Made by a program: the position numbers and the translations under genes | Assembly: GCF_002105155.1 (NCBI RefSeq) | Contig: NW_019028997.1 | Coordinates: 62,001-126,000 of the forward strand | Reading direction: 5' to 3' | DNA: 64,000 nucleotides | From: Lobosporangium transversale | Taxonomy: Eukaryota > Mortierellomycota > Mortierellomycetes > Mortierellales > Mortierellaceae | The notes under the pieces: generated by a model | What the model was told of the DNA's origin: nothing | What the model saw: the letters and a program-made list of their open reading frames with translations, nothing else | The model's database searches: none | In this document: in pieces, positions 1 to 10,459 of the stretch | How the letters are laid out: each line of letters begins with the position of its first letter | Numbering within the stretch: the stretch's first letter is position 1

Positions 1-1743
1 TTCCCAATAGCCCTTTCACGATCACGATCACGATCGCGTTCTCTGTCACCTAGATCCCTATTCATTTTCCGCTTCACAGGTGGACTGACACTTCTCCTTC
101 TTCGCGGGCTAATGCTCCTGTCCCTGATATCTGGGCTATAGCTTCTCTTCTTATTTACAGGACTGAGGCTCCTCTTTCTCCGTACAGGGCTTCGACTACG
201 GCTTCTCTTCTTGGGGCTCCTACTACGACTACGACTCATAGACCGTGGACTCCGTGCAGTTTTTGAGCCACCTGTCACCTCCTTGTAAATCCGCTCAGTC
301 TCCTTTACATCATCACCCATGAGTGCCCTTGAATATTTAGCTGCTTGAAGTGCCTTTTCACGTTGCTGCCGCATACGTTCTCTTTCCTCTTCGATCGCCT
401 TCATCCGTCTATCGCGTTCTTCCCGTCGGCCATTTTTCGCAATTAAATCTGCATTGATTTCGTCTATGGTACGAAGATCTCTCTTTTTTGTATTGAGAGG
501 AATCGGTCCATCACGGATAGCTTTAAGTCCAGCGTCCCGTACATGATTTAAGCCCATACCAGGACTCCTGAGTGGTGTAGGGAACATGCTTTTTGGCGCT
601 GTGCTTCGTTTAACAGGGGCTAATAGAAACAATAGAATATTAATTATCAATAACTATACAATAGAGAGGACTTTTTAAAAAAAAAAAAAAAAAAAAAATA
701 GCCACCGCTATTTTATTTTTCAAAAACGTCGAATGAGAGTGTGGACAACTTACGTTTTTTTAAAATTTTTGTTCCTGCGTAGGATTGTGCGGCTGAAAGT
801 GGTCGCTCTGGGCTAATGCCTCGGTTCACTTTGAGTCTCTCTGCTGCTGCCCGACGACTATTAACTTTATCGTCATATCTGTCTCCGCCTCTACTGTAGT
901 CCCGATCCTCAGCTCTGCTTTCTGTCTTTGATCCAGAACGCCCTGTTCTCGTTCCATTGGACATGGCAATCTTTTGTAAGTCTTCAAATGAATAATTTGC
1001 TTTTTTGGACAAAGACTATTGGATTCAATAAGAACCAATAAAGGTTGAAAAAAAAAAAAAAAAAAAAAAAAAAGTCAATTATTTAATCAACGCTTTTTTT
1101 AAAAGGAGAGGGGAAGAGAAAAGTGCCATCAAACAAGGTCAAGACACCCTCTTATCGAAGCAACATAATTCAACATGCCTTTGATGATTCAAGGGACCTT
1201 GATAGAGACGATACCCCTGAATATGTTGGTTTGGAACGTGAAGACGAATAAGTAGGACCATTGGCGCTGGCACGTTGTTTCCTAGTCCGTTCTTTTTCCT
1301 GTAATTGCCTCTCTCGTTCTTGTTCTTTTTCCTGTTGCTTGGCACGTTCTTTTGCCCTCTGTGAGGCTGCGGCATCCCGCTGACGCTGTTCTTCCTCTAG
1401 TTTTTTCCGCTGTAATTCTTCGCGGAGTAACTTTCGAGTCTCGGCTTCTTTTCGTTTCCGCTGGATTTCTTCCTGTTGCTTACGTTGAAGTTCTTCATAT
1501 TCAAGCTGTTGTTTTTTCTTTTGAAGTTCTGATTCGGTGGCGCGAGTATGCTTTGTACCAAGCTTCTTGAGGTCTTCGAACTTGATGACACAGAATGTGA
1601 CACAGAATGAAGAAATAAATGGATTTTTGATTAGTACTAAAAACATTTTACATGGAATAATCAGAGCACAAACATCTAGGTTTAATATGCTCGGATGCAT
1701 GATTCGCCATGCACATCATTTGAGTAGAGCTCACCTCACCCAT
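1..1743 (-). CDS. SPT2-like chromatin protein (3' end outside window)
   Basis: Probable homologue of the histone chaperone Spt2, which acts with elongating RNA polymerase II. Four exons join in frame: 1743-1735 (Met-Gly-Glu), 1580-1215, 1015-754 and 620 to the window edge. Donors GTGAGC, GTATCG and GTAAGT and AG acceptors fit. The N-terminus reads FEDLKKLGTKHTRATE, followed by about 90 residues of E/K/R/Q-rich coiled coil, a second FEDLQK motif, then a basic region with many RS and SP dipeptides. Spt2 proteins share a short conserved N-terminus, a charged coiled coil and a conserved acidic C-terminal domain. That last domain would lie beyond position 1, so the family call is not proven; another SR-rich nuclear protein is the alternative. 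Introns 2 and 3 contain A-runs of more than 20. Confidence 0.55.
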
Positions 1744-1809
1744 ATTTTACTGTTGGCTGATTGAAGTGATTATGATATACAGCAATGTGTGTTATTTTAA
1801 GATATTATG

Positions 1810-1845
<36 letters not shown>

Positions 1846-2246
1846 GGAGAAGAAAAAAGAAAAGAAAAGAAAAAAGGAAGAGGAGGAAGAGAGGGAGACA
1901 GAGAGTGAGGATATGAAGAGTATGTAAGCAGAAAGAAGAAAGAAGAAAAAAGAAAGAATGAGGATTATTATATGCAAGCAGATGAGAATTACGTTTAAGA
2001 TTGAGAAATACAAAAGGATTGAGGTGTTTATTTGTTTCGTCTTCTTTCTTGTCTCCTGCGCTGAAGTGTGCGCCACCACTTTTTGACGGGCGTGCTGACA
2101 TCACTTGATTTGACGCCACCAATTCCGACTCAATATCTGCTGATCTGTAAGGTTTTTAAAGTTAGTCCAGAAATTCAGGGGCAAAAGATTAGGTAGAAAG
2201 GATACTGGAGACGGAAATAAACAGAACTTACAAATTTTTTGTGGGT
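1744..2246. other. Upstream region of the SPT2-like gene
   Basis: No convincing gene. It holds an A-run at about 1814-1840 followed by a purine-rich GA microsatellite to about 1960. The open frames seen on the minus strand are products of this low-complexity DNA. Confidence 0.5.
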
Positions 2247-2545
2247 GTGCCGGCACCTAAGTACTTGTGTCTAGCGTTGTGCGCGCTTTGCGGCCGGAGC
2301 AGAGGACTCTTCCATGGGCTTGTACTTTACAGGCCTCTCCTGCCTCTCAATTTGAGCAAGACCGATTCTTGCGATGTTTTCCGCTCCTACTGCGTCGCGG
2401 TCGAAGAATACCTTACATGCCCGGCAATATTTAAAGCAGGGGTACACCGCCTCTAAAAAACTGTCGCAGAGGGGTTGGGGACAGGAGGCACTGGTGTAAA
2501 ATTTGTGCGCATCTACAGCGAAGTGTCCTCGTGCTTTGACTTAAG
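2247..2545 (-). pseudogene. Fanzor/TnpB-like nuclease, C-terminal relic
   Basis: A minus-strand frame of about 95 residues, ending at a TAG near 2250, has the layout of the TnpB/Fanzor C-terminus. It has a start like 'VDxxxFYTSxxC' (DAHKFYTSASC), a second cysteine pair in YCRACKVFFDRD, and AENIARIGLAQ after it. In this family the four cysteines form the zinc finger inserted in RuvC, and the Asp of the (F/W)xRDxxAAxN motif is the third RuvC catalytic residue. Here that Asp is kept (DRD). Upstream, minus-strand frames to about 2860 are broken by stops and frame changes; one reads GEKPNIFSYSSFRGKRRV, loosely like the RuvC-II region. No full gene survives. Assignment rests on motif layout alone, not on a database match. 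Confidence 0.5.
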
Positions 2546-2936
2546 CGTTTCAAATGGCAGTCGTTTATTAGCAAGGGAGCTCTATGGCAGTTTAGTTTTC
2601 GGTCATTTATTTCGACGTCGAAATAAAATTTCGAGACAATGCCCATAGATTGCTGGATTTCAAGCCTATTTATAATGGTAAGTTTGTCCTTGTTACGGGC
2701 GAAGGGATAATGCCACACGTCTTTTGCCCCGAAATGAACTGTAGCTAAAAATATTGGGTTTCTCGCCTGCGTTGCACATATTGCGCCTAATAAAACTTGA
2801 CACGACAAAAGATCAATAGCACAGGTAATATAGTAGAGATGAGGAAGAGAAGAAGACAAAATAAATATCAGAAGAGATTGTGTCTAACTCATGCGCCGTA
2901 AAAATGAACAAAGACGAGGGAAGAACTCAAAATGCA

Positions 2937-3278
2937 AAAAAAAAAAAAAAAAAAAAAAAAAGACATTGGAAGTTCAAACCCTGCTATGGCTACTGTCACT
3001 GCTATAGGTGCTGAAGATAACCAGGGTACTGGCGATGATGAGGTCATTGTGGTCAAAGTGCTGTAGAAGGGCTGGACGATCAGCTCAAAAAGAAAGGGAA
3101 AGATAAAGCGGCTGACTCGTCAATACTTTCATCCAATGAGAAGCTTGGATATCAGAAGCGGATCGATGAGAGGCCACGTAGTAAACACCCTCAATGCAGG
3201 GTATCTGGATGTCTGACAAGACGGTGCAAGGCGTATCGAGTTTTGACTCTACTTGAAAACCTCGATCACGTTCTATGA
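2937..3278 (+). pseudogene. Unrecognised coding relic
   Basis: After an A-run of about 25 (2937-2962), a plus-strand frame reads through about 3066 and ends AEDNQGTGDDEVIVVKVL, then stops. A frame one base away continues with GLDDQLKKKGKDKAADSS and ends near 3278 after a Cys-rich basic patch (HPQCRVSGCLTRRCKAYRV). Composition is protein-like and the single frame change suggests a decayed exon. I do not recognise the family. It lies opposite in strand to the Fanzor-like relic. Confidence 0.25.
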
Positions 3279-3976
3279 ATGCACCACTTACGCTAGAAAG
3301 GAGTGAGGCTTATAGCCTAATGAAATTCGAATGCTTCCATTAAGGAAAACTTGAATGGGATTAAAAGAAAGGATACTCAATAGGGCTACAGCTGGCATAG
3401 TAATAGAGGTATGACGCGAACCCAGTTGGTCAATGTTGGTGATCAATAAAGAATCTTTTTTACATCATCACTCCCAGTTTCTCCATTACTCTTGGCTCAT
3501 TAATCCTATTACCCAAATCTGCAGTCCGTAAATGGAGAATGCACAGGATCTTCTTGTGCGACGCGTTTTTCTATGAACACTCTTGCGTTACTTGTGTTTT
3601 TGAATGGCCAGTTCAAGTGTTGCAAATAAATACAAATACAGTTCTTTTTTCTTTTTTTTCTTCAGGCACATAACCCCCTCTTCCCCCCAATATCCCAGCA
3701 GTTGACACGTCCTTGTCGCATCAGGATTTCTGATAATATGGCAAACAAGTCAAACCGACGACTAGGAGCATTTTCAAAGATGTCTTCATGTCTAGAAGGG
3801 AAAGGCAATATCTCTCCGACACAGATGCTCAAGCAGCAACCCCTACAACCCCTGTTGGAGGAACCGTCAGTGCAACCACCACTACAGCCCCAACGCCATC
3901 ACAACCATCGTTTGTCAACACTCCAGGCCTGCAAATCTCTTCAGTCTACAATGAAATGACGATTATTCAGGATATA
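3279..3976. other. Spacer between relics
   Basis: No supported gene. A low-complexity P/T/S/Q-rich open stretch from about 3700 to 3960 runs in two frames and lies directly before the hAT MITE. It could be a decayed exon but has no recognisable domain. Confidence 0.4.
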
Positions 3977-4090
3977 GTCTTATCCAGTGCTCCTATTCGA
4001 ACTGAAACTTTGTCAATTGATATTTATTATTTTAATCTGAAACATCATAATTGACAAAGTTTCAGTTCGAATAGGAGCACTGGTCTTATC
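3977..4090. mobile_element. 98-bp hAT-type MITE with 8-bp target duplication
   Basis: The element at 3985-4082 is a foldback. It begins CAGTGCTCCTATTCGAACTG and ends with the exact reverse complement, the arms matching for about 34 bases around a short AT-rich loop. It is flanked by a perfect 8-bp direct repeat, GTCTTATC, at 3977-3984 and 4083-4090. A CAGTG terminus and 8-bp target duplication are the hallmarks of hAT-superfamily insertions. It has no coding capacity, so it must be mobilised in trans. The flawless arms and duplication suggest recent insertion. A second family member is at 15631-15683. Confidence 0.88.
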
Positions 4091-4405
4091 CGTCATGATT
4101 AGTTTGTCAGACCAGCGACCAATAAGTAAGTCCATCTTTCCTCCGCAGAAGTGGAGAATAAACTTCTTTTTTTGTTATTATATGAGGGCTCTGCGCGTGC
4201 CACGCTGAGGGAGGAAAGACGGGAAAGAGAACATTTATGTTCATTTGTCACTTCAATCAGAAATATTGAGGACGTTTATTGTTGACTATTGTGTTTCTCT
4301 CTCTCTGCTATACACTCTTTGAAAGTTTATCGGAACTACAAGAGGCATTCTATCTACAGCTATTTTGCAGCCCAGGATATTGCTTCCTTTATTGATAACA
4401 CTATC

Positions 4406-4725
4406 TACTGTCATGCCTCTCTAATTTTGATATTTTATCAAAAATAGAGAAGCAAGGTATTCAAGGTATTCTATCCAATTCAAAAATATATTTGAACCTC
4501 TGTAATTTGAACTATTTCTCGATGTTCTTGTTTGATTTTTGAGAATGTCTTTTGGAGTGAGAAGGATGGAGTAATGCAATATCGTAATGTCATGTCACGA
4601 CAGCGACAATAAAAGTCAGGTCAAATTACAGAGGTTTAAATATATTTTTGAATTGGATAGAATACCTTGAATACCTTGCTTCTCTATTTTTGATAAAATA
4701 TCAAAATTAGAGAGGCATGACTGTA
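4406..4725. mobile_element. 316-bp Tc1/mariner-type MITE
   Basis: The element at 4408-4723 has long near-perfect inverted arms of about 105 bases each around a non-repeated core of roughly 105 bases. Outer ends read CTGTCATGCCTCTCTAA on the left and, reverse complemented, CAGTCATGCCTCTCTAA on the right, one mismatch. Each end abuts a TA dinucleotide (4406-4407, 4724-4725), the target duplication of Tc1/mariner elements, and CAGT is a common terminus of that superfamily. No transposase frame is present. It sits at the 3' end of the crinkler-like C-terminal relic. Confidence 0.82.
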
Positions 4726-5395
4726 CAAATGTTTGCAAAGAGCACGTCCTTGAGCTCTTTGAGACTTACATGTGCCACATCAACTAACTCTTTAACGAGG
4801 CTACCGTGATCCTTCAGTTCGATATCTCCGCCACAAATGTAGAAGATCCGGAATCCAGGAACAACCTCTTGAAGGCCTGTCGTTGGATCTGTTTTTGGTG
4901 ACATCAAACTTATCCTTGGCATTCATTTCAGCTCTGTGCTCTCCACCATACAGTTCATCCAAGTAACACTCAATCTGACTCCTATTGTCATAAACATTGC
5001 CGAATATATCCTTGTAGGGCCGCTTAAACGCATTCCTTATATCCTTTGATTTTATGTTGTGGTCTCCAAACTAACTGATAGAAAGCTGAATGAACATTGG
5101 TCCAATCATGAAATCAAATCGAGGATATCTCTGATAGCCACGGGCCAAAAAAACTATCTTTCCCTGGGCCAAGAGAATGTTCTGACCTGCTAATAACTCT
5201 GTAGTCATCGAATTTCAATACGATTGAGGTCTCATTGCCACCATTGATGCTGTTGCCTTGAGTACTATCGGCTTCGGCACAGCACAAATAAGTGCATGAA
5301 ATGGTGCTTCTTCAGATTCGTCTCCAGTGAAATTCCCAGCTTTGAGTCGTTGTACGACGCTTGATGGTAGAGATTGTTGCATATTTCAATATGCA
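4726..5395 (-). pseudogene. Crinkler-type effector C-terminal region, decayed (tentative)
   Basis: Minus-strand coding remains run from an ATG near 5385 (MQQSLPSSVVQRLKAGNF) to the MITE at 4725. At least one frameshift near 5215, one in-frame stop near 5075 and another frame change near 4900 break it. Recognisable blocks include RGYQRYPRFDFMIGPMFIQ, then a stretch ending IECYLDELYGGEHRAE, and FRIFYICGGDIELKDHG with a final SLKELKDVLF. I associate this with the C-terminal region of fungal crinkler (CRN) or retrotransposon-hot-spot-like proteins, from memory of family appearance only. A CRN N-terminal header lies upstream on the same strand, which supports but does not prove one original gene. 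Confidence 0.4.
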
Positions 5396-6588
5396 ATGGC
5401 TAAAAAACTAGGAAAGATCCTAAAAAACACACTAGAGAAATTTCAACTGAAATAGTACGATAAAAAATAAAACTAGCAGTAGAAACTAGTGGCAATAACG
5501 CGTCACACTAAGACGCGACAAATCTTTGACATGAGAACCCATGTTGTCTTATAGTTATCTGGTACAAGCCCCTCTACCAGAAATGAATAAAATAATCCAT
5601 GGGTGTGGTGGGACCCACATCTTATTCTCCCTTACTTTTCGACTGTCTACTATATATCTGAAAATATTTTTCACCAAGCAGGCGACAGTTCCACAATATT
5701 ACCGTCGGAAGCCCTGTACTTTCTCCATCGTTCAAGAATGCGCCTCTTTTTAAGCGGTGAAGCATATCGTGGGTCTATGTATGATCATCGTACACATACA
5801 CACTTGGTCAGTACCATAACACATGGCTAATCATCAAACCAATCTATTTACACAACAGAAAACGGATTATTACCCTCATTCAATCTTGAGAACCTTATTC
5901 GATGACTCTAGAAAAAATGAAAGAGGTGGCAATGGCAGGGATGTTAGCATTGCGATCAAAGAATGTATTAGTGTAAGGATAGATAAACCCGGTCAGCAAA
6001 GAGGTAGAGTATGCGCACGGACCATGAGGGCAACTTTTCATATTTTTTATGGAGACGAATCCAAAGTTGCCCCTGGTTAAATAGTTTAGCTTAGGTGGAT
6101 CTGAATAAAAAATTAAAATAAATTGGCAGTGGCTATCCAGCTATTTCCAGAATATGCTGTTATCAGAGAATAGCTGTGCGTACTTTTATACAACATAAAT
6201 TATTTTTGGTGTACATGGGGGAAGACTTAAATGACAAGATGGGGAGATTTGGGATAAGAACCGAAGCTCCATCAGCCTGCCTCGTTCAGCATCGAATAGA
6301 GCAAAAATTGTATATTCGAAGAGGTGTAAATGGTTGGCTATTAATTGAATAGACGAACCATCGAAGAGAAAGGTTGAGAAAGCGCCAATGGGGGGTTCTG
6401 ATTTGAAGACAGTGATATTTTCTATATAGAAAAAACAACCAAATTGAAAGAAATCATGCGGGGATATTAGACAACTTCCCTCTCTTCAGTGCCACATCAC
6501 AACCCAATAACATTAGATTCCCTCTTTTCGATGCTGAACAACGCTCTGAGAGAGCCAAATATTATACATACCTCGCTGTGGTCGCTTA
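5396..6588. other. Spacer between the two crinkler-like relics
   Basis: No supported gene. Short open frames on the plus strand (about 5541-5830 and 5823-6080) have no recognisable domain. An 18-base inverted repeat (17 matches), GTTCAGCATCGAATAGAG at 6284-6301, pairs with 6522-6539 but lacks convincing transposon ends. If the two flanking relics were one gene, this stretch would hold its eroded middle. Confidence 0.4.
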
Positions 6589-6860
6589 ACAAAACCATGG
6601 ATAGTTCGCTTTGGCCTCGCCTTTGTCAGGGATGGAAACCTTGTGGAGAGTTAGCTTCTCTGGTGGGATATCACCAAATCTAGCAGGCGAGTAGAGTATC
6701 CCGACCGATTTGTCGGAGAAAATCTCTACTGAGAACGACGTCGCTTCTCCATCAACAATACAATAAATTTGTAGGTTGGTTGGCTCGGGGATTTTAGATC
6801 CTTTGGTCCTTGAAGACTCTTCATCGCTCCTCCTTTTCTTTCTTTAATCTTCAAAACTGT
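6589..6860 (-). pseudogene. Crinkler (CRN) N-terminal header relic
   Basis: A minus-strand frame with no stop for about 85 residues contains the typical fungal CRN header. It has LQIYCIVDGEATSFSVEIF, then a gap, then FGDIPPEKLTLHKVSIPD, ending at a TAA near 6590. CRN proteins are effectors or intracellular conflict proteins of oomycetes, chytrids and Mucoromycota. Their N-terminal ubiquitin-like header (LFCLVDGE...KLTLWKVSIP) precedes variable nuclease or kinase C-termini. No Met start is evident just upstream; an acceptor-like TTTTTAAACAG precedes it. The frame ends before any C-terminal domain, so this is a fragment. Confidence 0.68.
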
Positions 6861-7555
6861 TTAAAAACAGGGGTATAGATAGAAGTTGTGATGAAAAAAA
6901 AAAAAAAAAAAAATTCACAACGGTGGAGGTCCTGTCACGTGATCATAGTGTGTTGTGTTGATTAAAACAAAAAAAAAAATTATGGGAAGCCTTTTAGTAG
7001 CCATAGGCGCGCTTGAGCGCTCGCCAACGCCCGTAGAACCTATAGGACTTGAGCCTGGCGGGAATAGGACTGACAGCATGCTTGTCAAGCGGTCATTACG
7101 CTTATGTGGTAGCCGCTGCTCTGGCGGCTGTTGCTGCTTGTTGTAATTAGCAGCCATTTATATGGGTTTTTACTATCCCTTCGTTGGATTCCGTGTTCAA
7201 TTTGCGGATAAAGAGGTCTCCTCAAAAACTATCTAGGAGACCTCCTCCCCTATTCTCTAAGGGATCTAGATTCACGCTCCAATTTCACGCTGAATGGAAG
7301 CTCATGAGGTTCATGTTGAGCATTACGCATTCGAGGCTATTCGCTTCGCCCGCAACTAAAAAAAATAAAAAAGGAGAGAACCTGTCTCTGCGAAATGTGC
7401 AACTTTGATGTATTGTTCGGCACATCATCTGCCCTCGTTGGCGAAGACATTTCCGCATCTTTATAAACAATCCCCCTTTTTTTGAATCCTTCCCACTGCA
7501 TTCATTTCTTTCTTGACTTGCTCTCTCCTTCAGTTCCTTATATATTGTCTACAAC
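6861..7555. other. Spacer before the lipase gene
   Basis: Contains an A-run at 6894-6913, a CACGTGATCA site near 6937 and a minus-strand frame from an ATG at 7157 (MAANYNKQQQPPEQRLPHKR) of about 60 residues. The latter could be a first exon or chance. Pyrimidine-rich DNA at 7480-7550 is the likely core promoter and leader of the plus-strand lipase gene. Confidence 0.35.
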
Positions 7556-8837
7556 ATGAGTTGTCCACCACTCAACCGCAATGATACGGATGTCACTCTG
7601 GTTGACAGTCCTCCATATTTTTGTCGGTCAATCAAGCCCCATAAGGCCTCAGGCATGTGTTCGATGAACACCAATGTCCTTTATATCTATAAAATAACGG
7701 ACCACTTATGCATACATCTTTGTTATTGATATAGTTGACGAGCCCAGCACTTGTCGGCCACATGATATGAACCAACTCTCACTTCCTTCCTCGCCTCAAT
7801 CCTCCAACCACCGTCTCCGACGTTAGTAAAAAAAAAAAAAAAAAAAAAAAGCATGGCTATCGCAGCCTTGATGCAGTATGGATGAGTACCAAACTGACCC
7901 CCTTACTAACTTTTCTATACCATCTTTCCATCCTCATTACGTATATCGTTGCTGGTAGTCGAGCCAAGTAAGATCTTCTCTCTTCCTTCTTCTTTCTCTT
8001 TTTTTTTTTTCTTTAAAAAAAAAAAAAAAAAAAAAAAAGTATGTCAAGCATAAACTAATGTTTGGTGCACCATAGGAGCACTGTTGCTACAAGTCCGAAA
8101 CGTTTCATGTGCGAAACATGGTACTCCTTCAGTGATCGAGTTCAAATCACCTCAAAGGACGTATATGACATCCCCGACAATGGATCCCGCCAACCATGCT
8201 CTCTATGCATATAAATTCCCGTTACAACTCCATGATGCATACTATGATAATGTGAAGATAACTTTATTTTATCATGTCATGAAAACAAAAAAGAATGTCT
8301 TTGTAGGCAAGGGCTATTTAAAGCTTGCGGACCTTTGGGAAACGATTGAAGATTCATACAACACCAAAGCAAACTCAGATATTGCTGGCGATCACCATGG
8401 CCCACCGTCGTCTTCTGGCCTAAGAGACTACGTGATCGATATCGAGTTACCACTAGAGCCAAAATCGTACGCAAATGACACAATGACTGTAATAAACTCC
8501 TATCCGTTCCGCATGGTCCTAGGCTCATCTCAAGTTGGTTTTATCGCAGTTCGAGCTACTATGCAGCTTGAACTCAAGCCCCAAATAACATCATATCAAT
8601 ATGGCGCTTATGAGTTAATCCACCACCACACATTAGCACAAAGTTATTTTGGAAACCAAGAAGACGCACGGATGCGCCTTTTTATCAATAAGAACAATTC
8701 CGCAATGATGAGCCTCAAGGCTCTGTGCAAATCTTTTTTTCGTGATTGGAATCTCTCTCTGATCGAACTTTTTTATGGTTGTTTGGCCGTAGAAGAGTAC
8801 CTTGCAGCATCCTCAATGTATGCCCTTATTATTATTA

Positions 8838-8886
<49 letters not shown>

Positions 8887-10397
8887 GATGATGAATGAAC
8901 TTCCTGAATCATGCCTCCTTACTTCTTTTCTATCGGGCCTCCATCATTAGACCAAAGAGCTACCAGGCGTTCTGTGATATCGAGATGCTTGAACATGCTC
9001 ACTATTGTGCTCGTATGGCGGTTGCAGCCTATGGGACGTTTACAGGGTCACTGTTAGGTTATCATGAAAATGTCACAGGTATGTATAAAACTCTATGGAC
9101 TGACAGCGAACTTTTAAACATTAACACATCGTCGCAGTCATTAACAGATATAATCACACAAAATCCTTAGATCGCGACAAAGATATTGAGAATGTGTTGC
9201 AGGCTTTTAATTTGAAGAAGGAAGACATGATTGCGTGGCATTACCACTGTAAAATTGTGGGGATTGCAAGCTACTATATAATACGTGACCCCAGACATGG
9301 TGCTCTTTGTGTCGTCATTCGCGGTACTGCCGTAAGTTCAACCTCAGTGCTTAAGGATTGGAAGGCATGAGACCAAACTATACACTTGTTTTGAATCAAT
9401 ACATAACTCTGGGAACTTGTCTTCTTAATGACTATATTACAGAGCTTCTCAGATGCTGTAACAAATCTATTGTGTAAATGTGAGAGCTACAAAGGTGGCT
9501 TTGTGCACCAAGGGATGATGGAAAACGCACGGTCCATTATATTCAATCACTTTGATACCATCATGGAAGCATTGCGGCAGTTTAATCTCTCCAAAGTGTA
9601 TTGGTATGTCGCAGCTCTCTTTGACCTTTGTCTTGGTCCTTCTACTCTCTTTTATTTACTTTTTCTCTTTATCTTTTTTCATCAAATATTTTATTTCTAT
9701 TATGGGCATCCATAGTATCGGTCATTCGCTTGGAGCAGGGACAGCTTCCCTTTTATGCTCATTATTGCAAGACCGTTTTGCAGAGCCCCAAGTACGAGCA
9801 AGACTGAGTAGTGAGCAAGGCCAAAAGCTCCAAGTTATGGCCCGTCTGTTTGCCCCCCCTCCTGTATGTTCTCCAGACTTGGCTACAGAATTTGAACATA
9901 ACCAGATCGCATTTGTAAACGAGAATGATCTTGTGTGTCGGTTGAGCTACACAACCGCGGATCATTTAAAAACGCTAATCAAGCAAGCTGCCTCGGAACT
10001 CGCGTATCAAGGGGACAAGTCCGTACTACCGCTGCCATCACCACCTCAGCTATTTTCGTTTTCCCGCAGATTAAGCAACAACAGCCGTCTCATGGGGGCC
10101 TTGGAGCGAACGCACGGGGAACTGCATGCTTTCAATAAGCCGAAGCTGGTCCTTGGGGGTAAGATTGTTTACCTCTACAAGGGTGCTTACTCAGTGGGGT
10201 CATCTTTGGCCGCAGAAGGCCCAGTGCGTGAGGTCAGGGCGGAGTATTCTCACCACCGACACTTTTCGACCATTCATTTTAAACGCAACTCAATTGCACA
10301 TCACTCCGCAGCAAAGTACGAGGTTAGGATCTTTAAGGCTTTGAAATGGGCCAGATCGCAGGGACCGCTTCCCGAATACATCTGTAGATCATACTAA
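7556..10397 (+). CDS. Class 3 (diacylglycerol-type) lipase
   Basis: Serine lipase of the lipase_3 fold, expected to cleave acylglycerols. The later exons are firm: 8076-8817, 8951-9078, 9138-9331, 9443-9603 and 9717-10397, joining in frame. The nucleophile elbow reads CIGHSLGAGTAS (exon 8). Likely acid Asp lies in NENDLVCRLSY and His in IAHHSAAKYEV. An N-terminal region of about 270 residues precedes the hydrolase part, with a possible C2-like strand pattern (NVKITLFYHVMKTKKNVFVG). The 5' end is less sure. Exons 7556-7652, 7735-7821 and a 9-nt exon 7959-7967 fit the phase but need a GC donor and a microexon. Without them the start is unknown. Intron 4 holds a T19A26 tract. Subcellular site is not evident. 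Confidence 0.85.
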
Positions 10398-10459
10398 TGA
10401 CGTTATTCAGGAAGTGGATATGATATTTTTTTTAATATGCTTATCTTATTTTATATATA

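Noticed and set aside
2241..2456. Plus-strand open frame with several Cys
   Set aside because: It is the complement of the Fanzor-like tail on the minus strand and has no own domain.
8072..8083. ATAGGAGCACTG, matching the right end of the hAT MITE family
   Set aside because: No partner end upstream and no 8-bp duplication; it overlaps a splice acceptor and coding start of a lipase exon, so a chance match is more likely.
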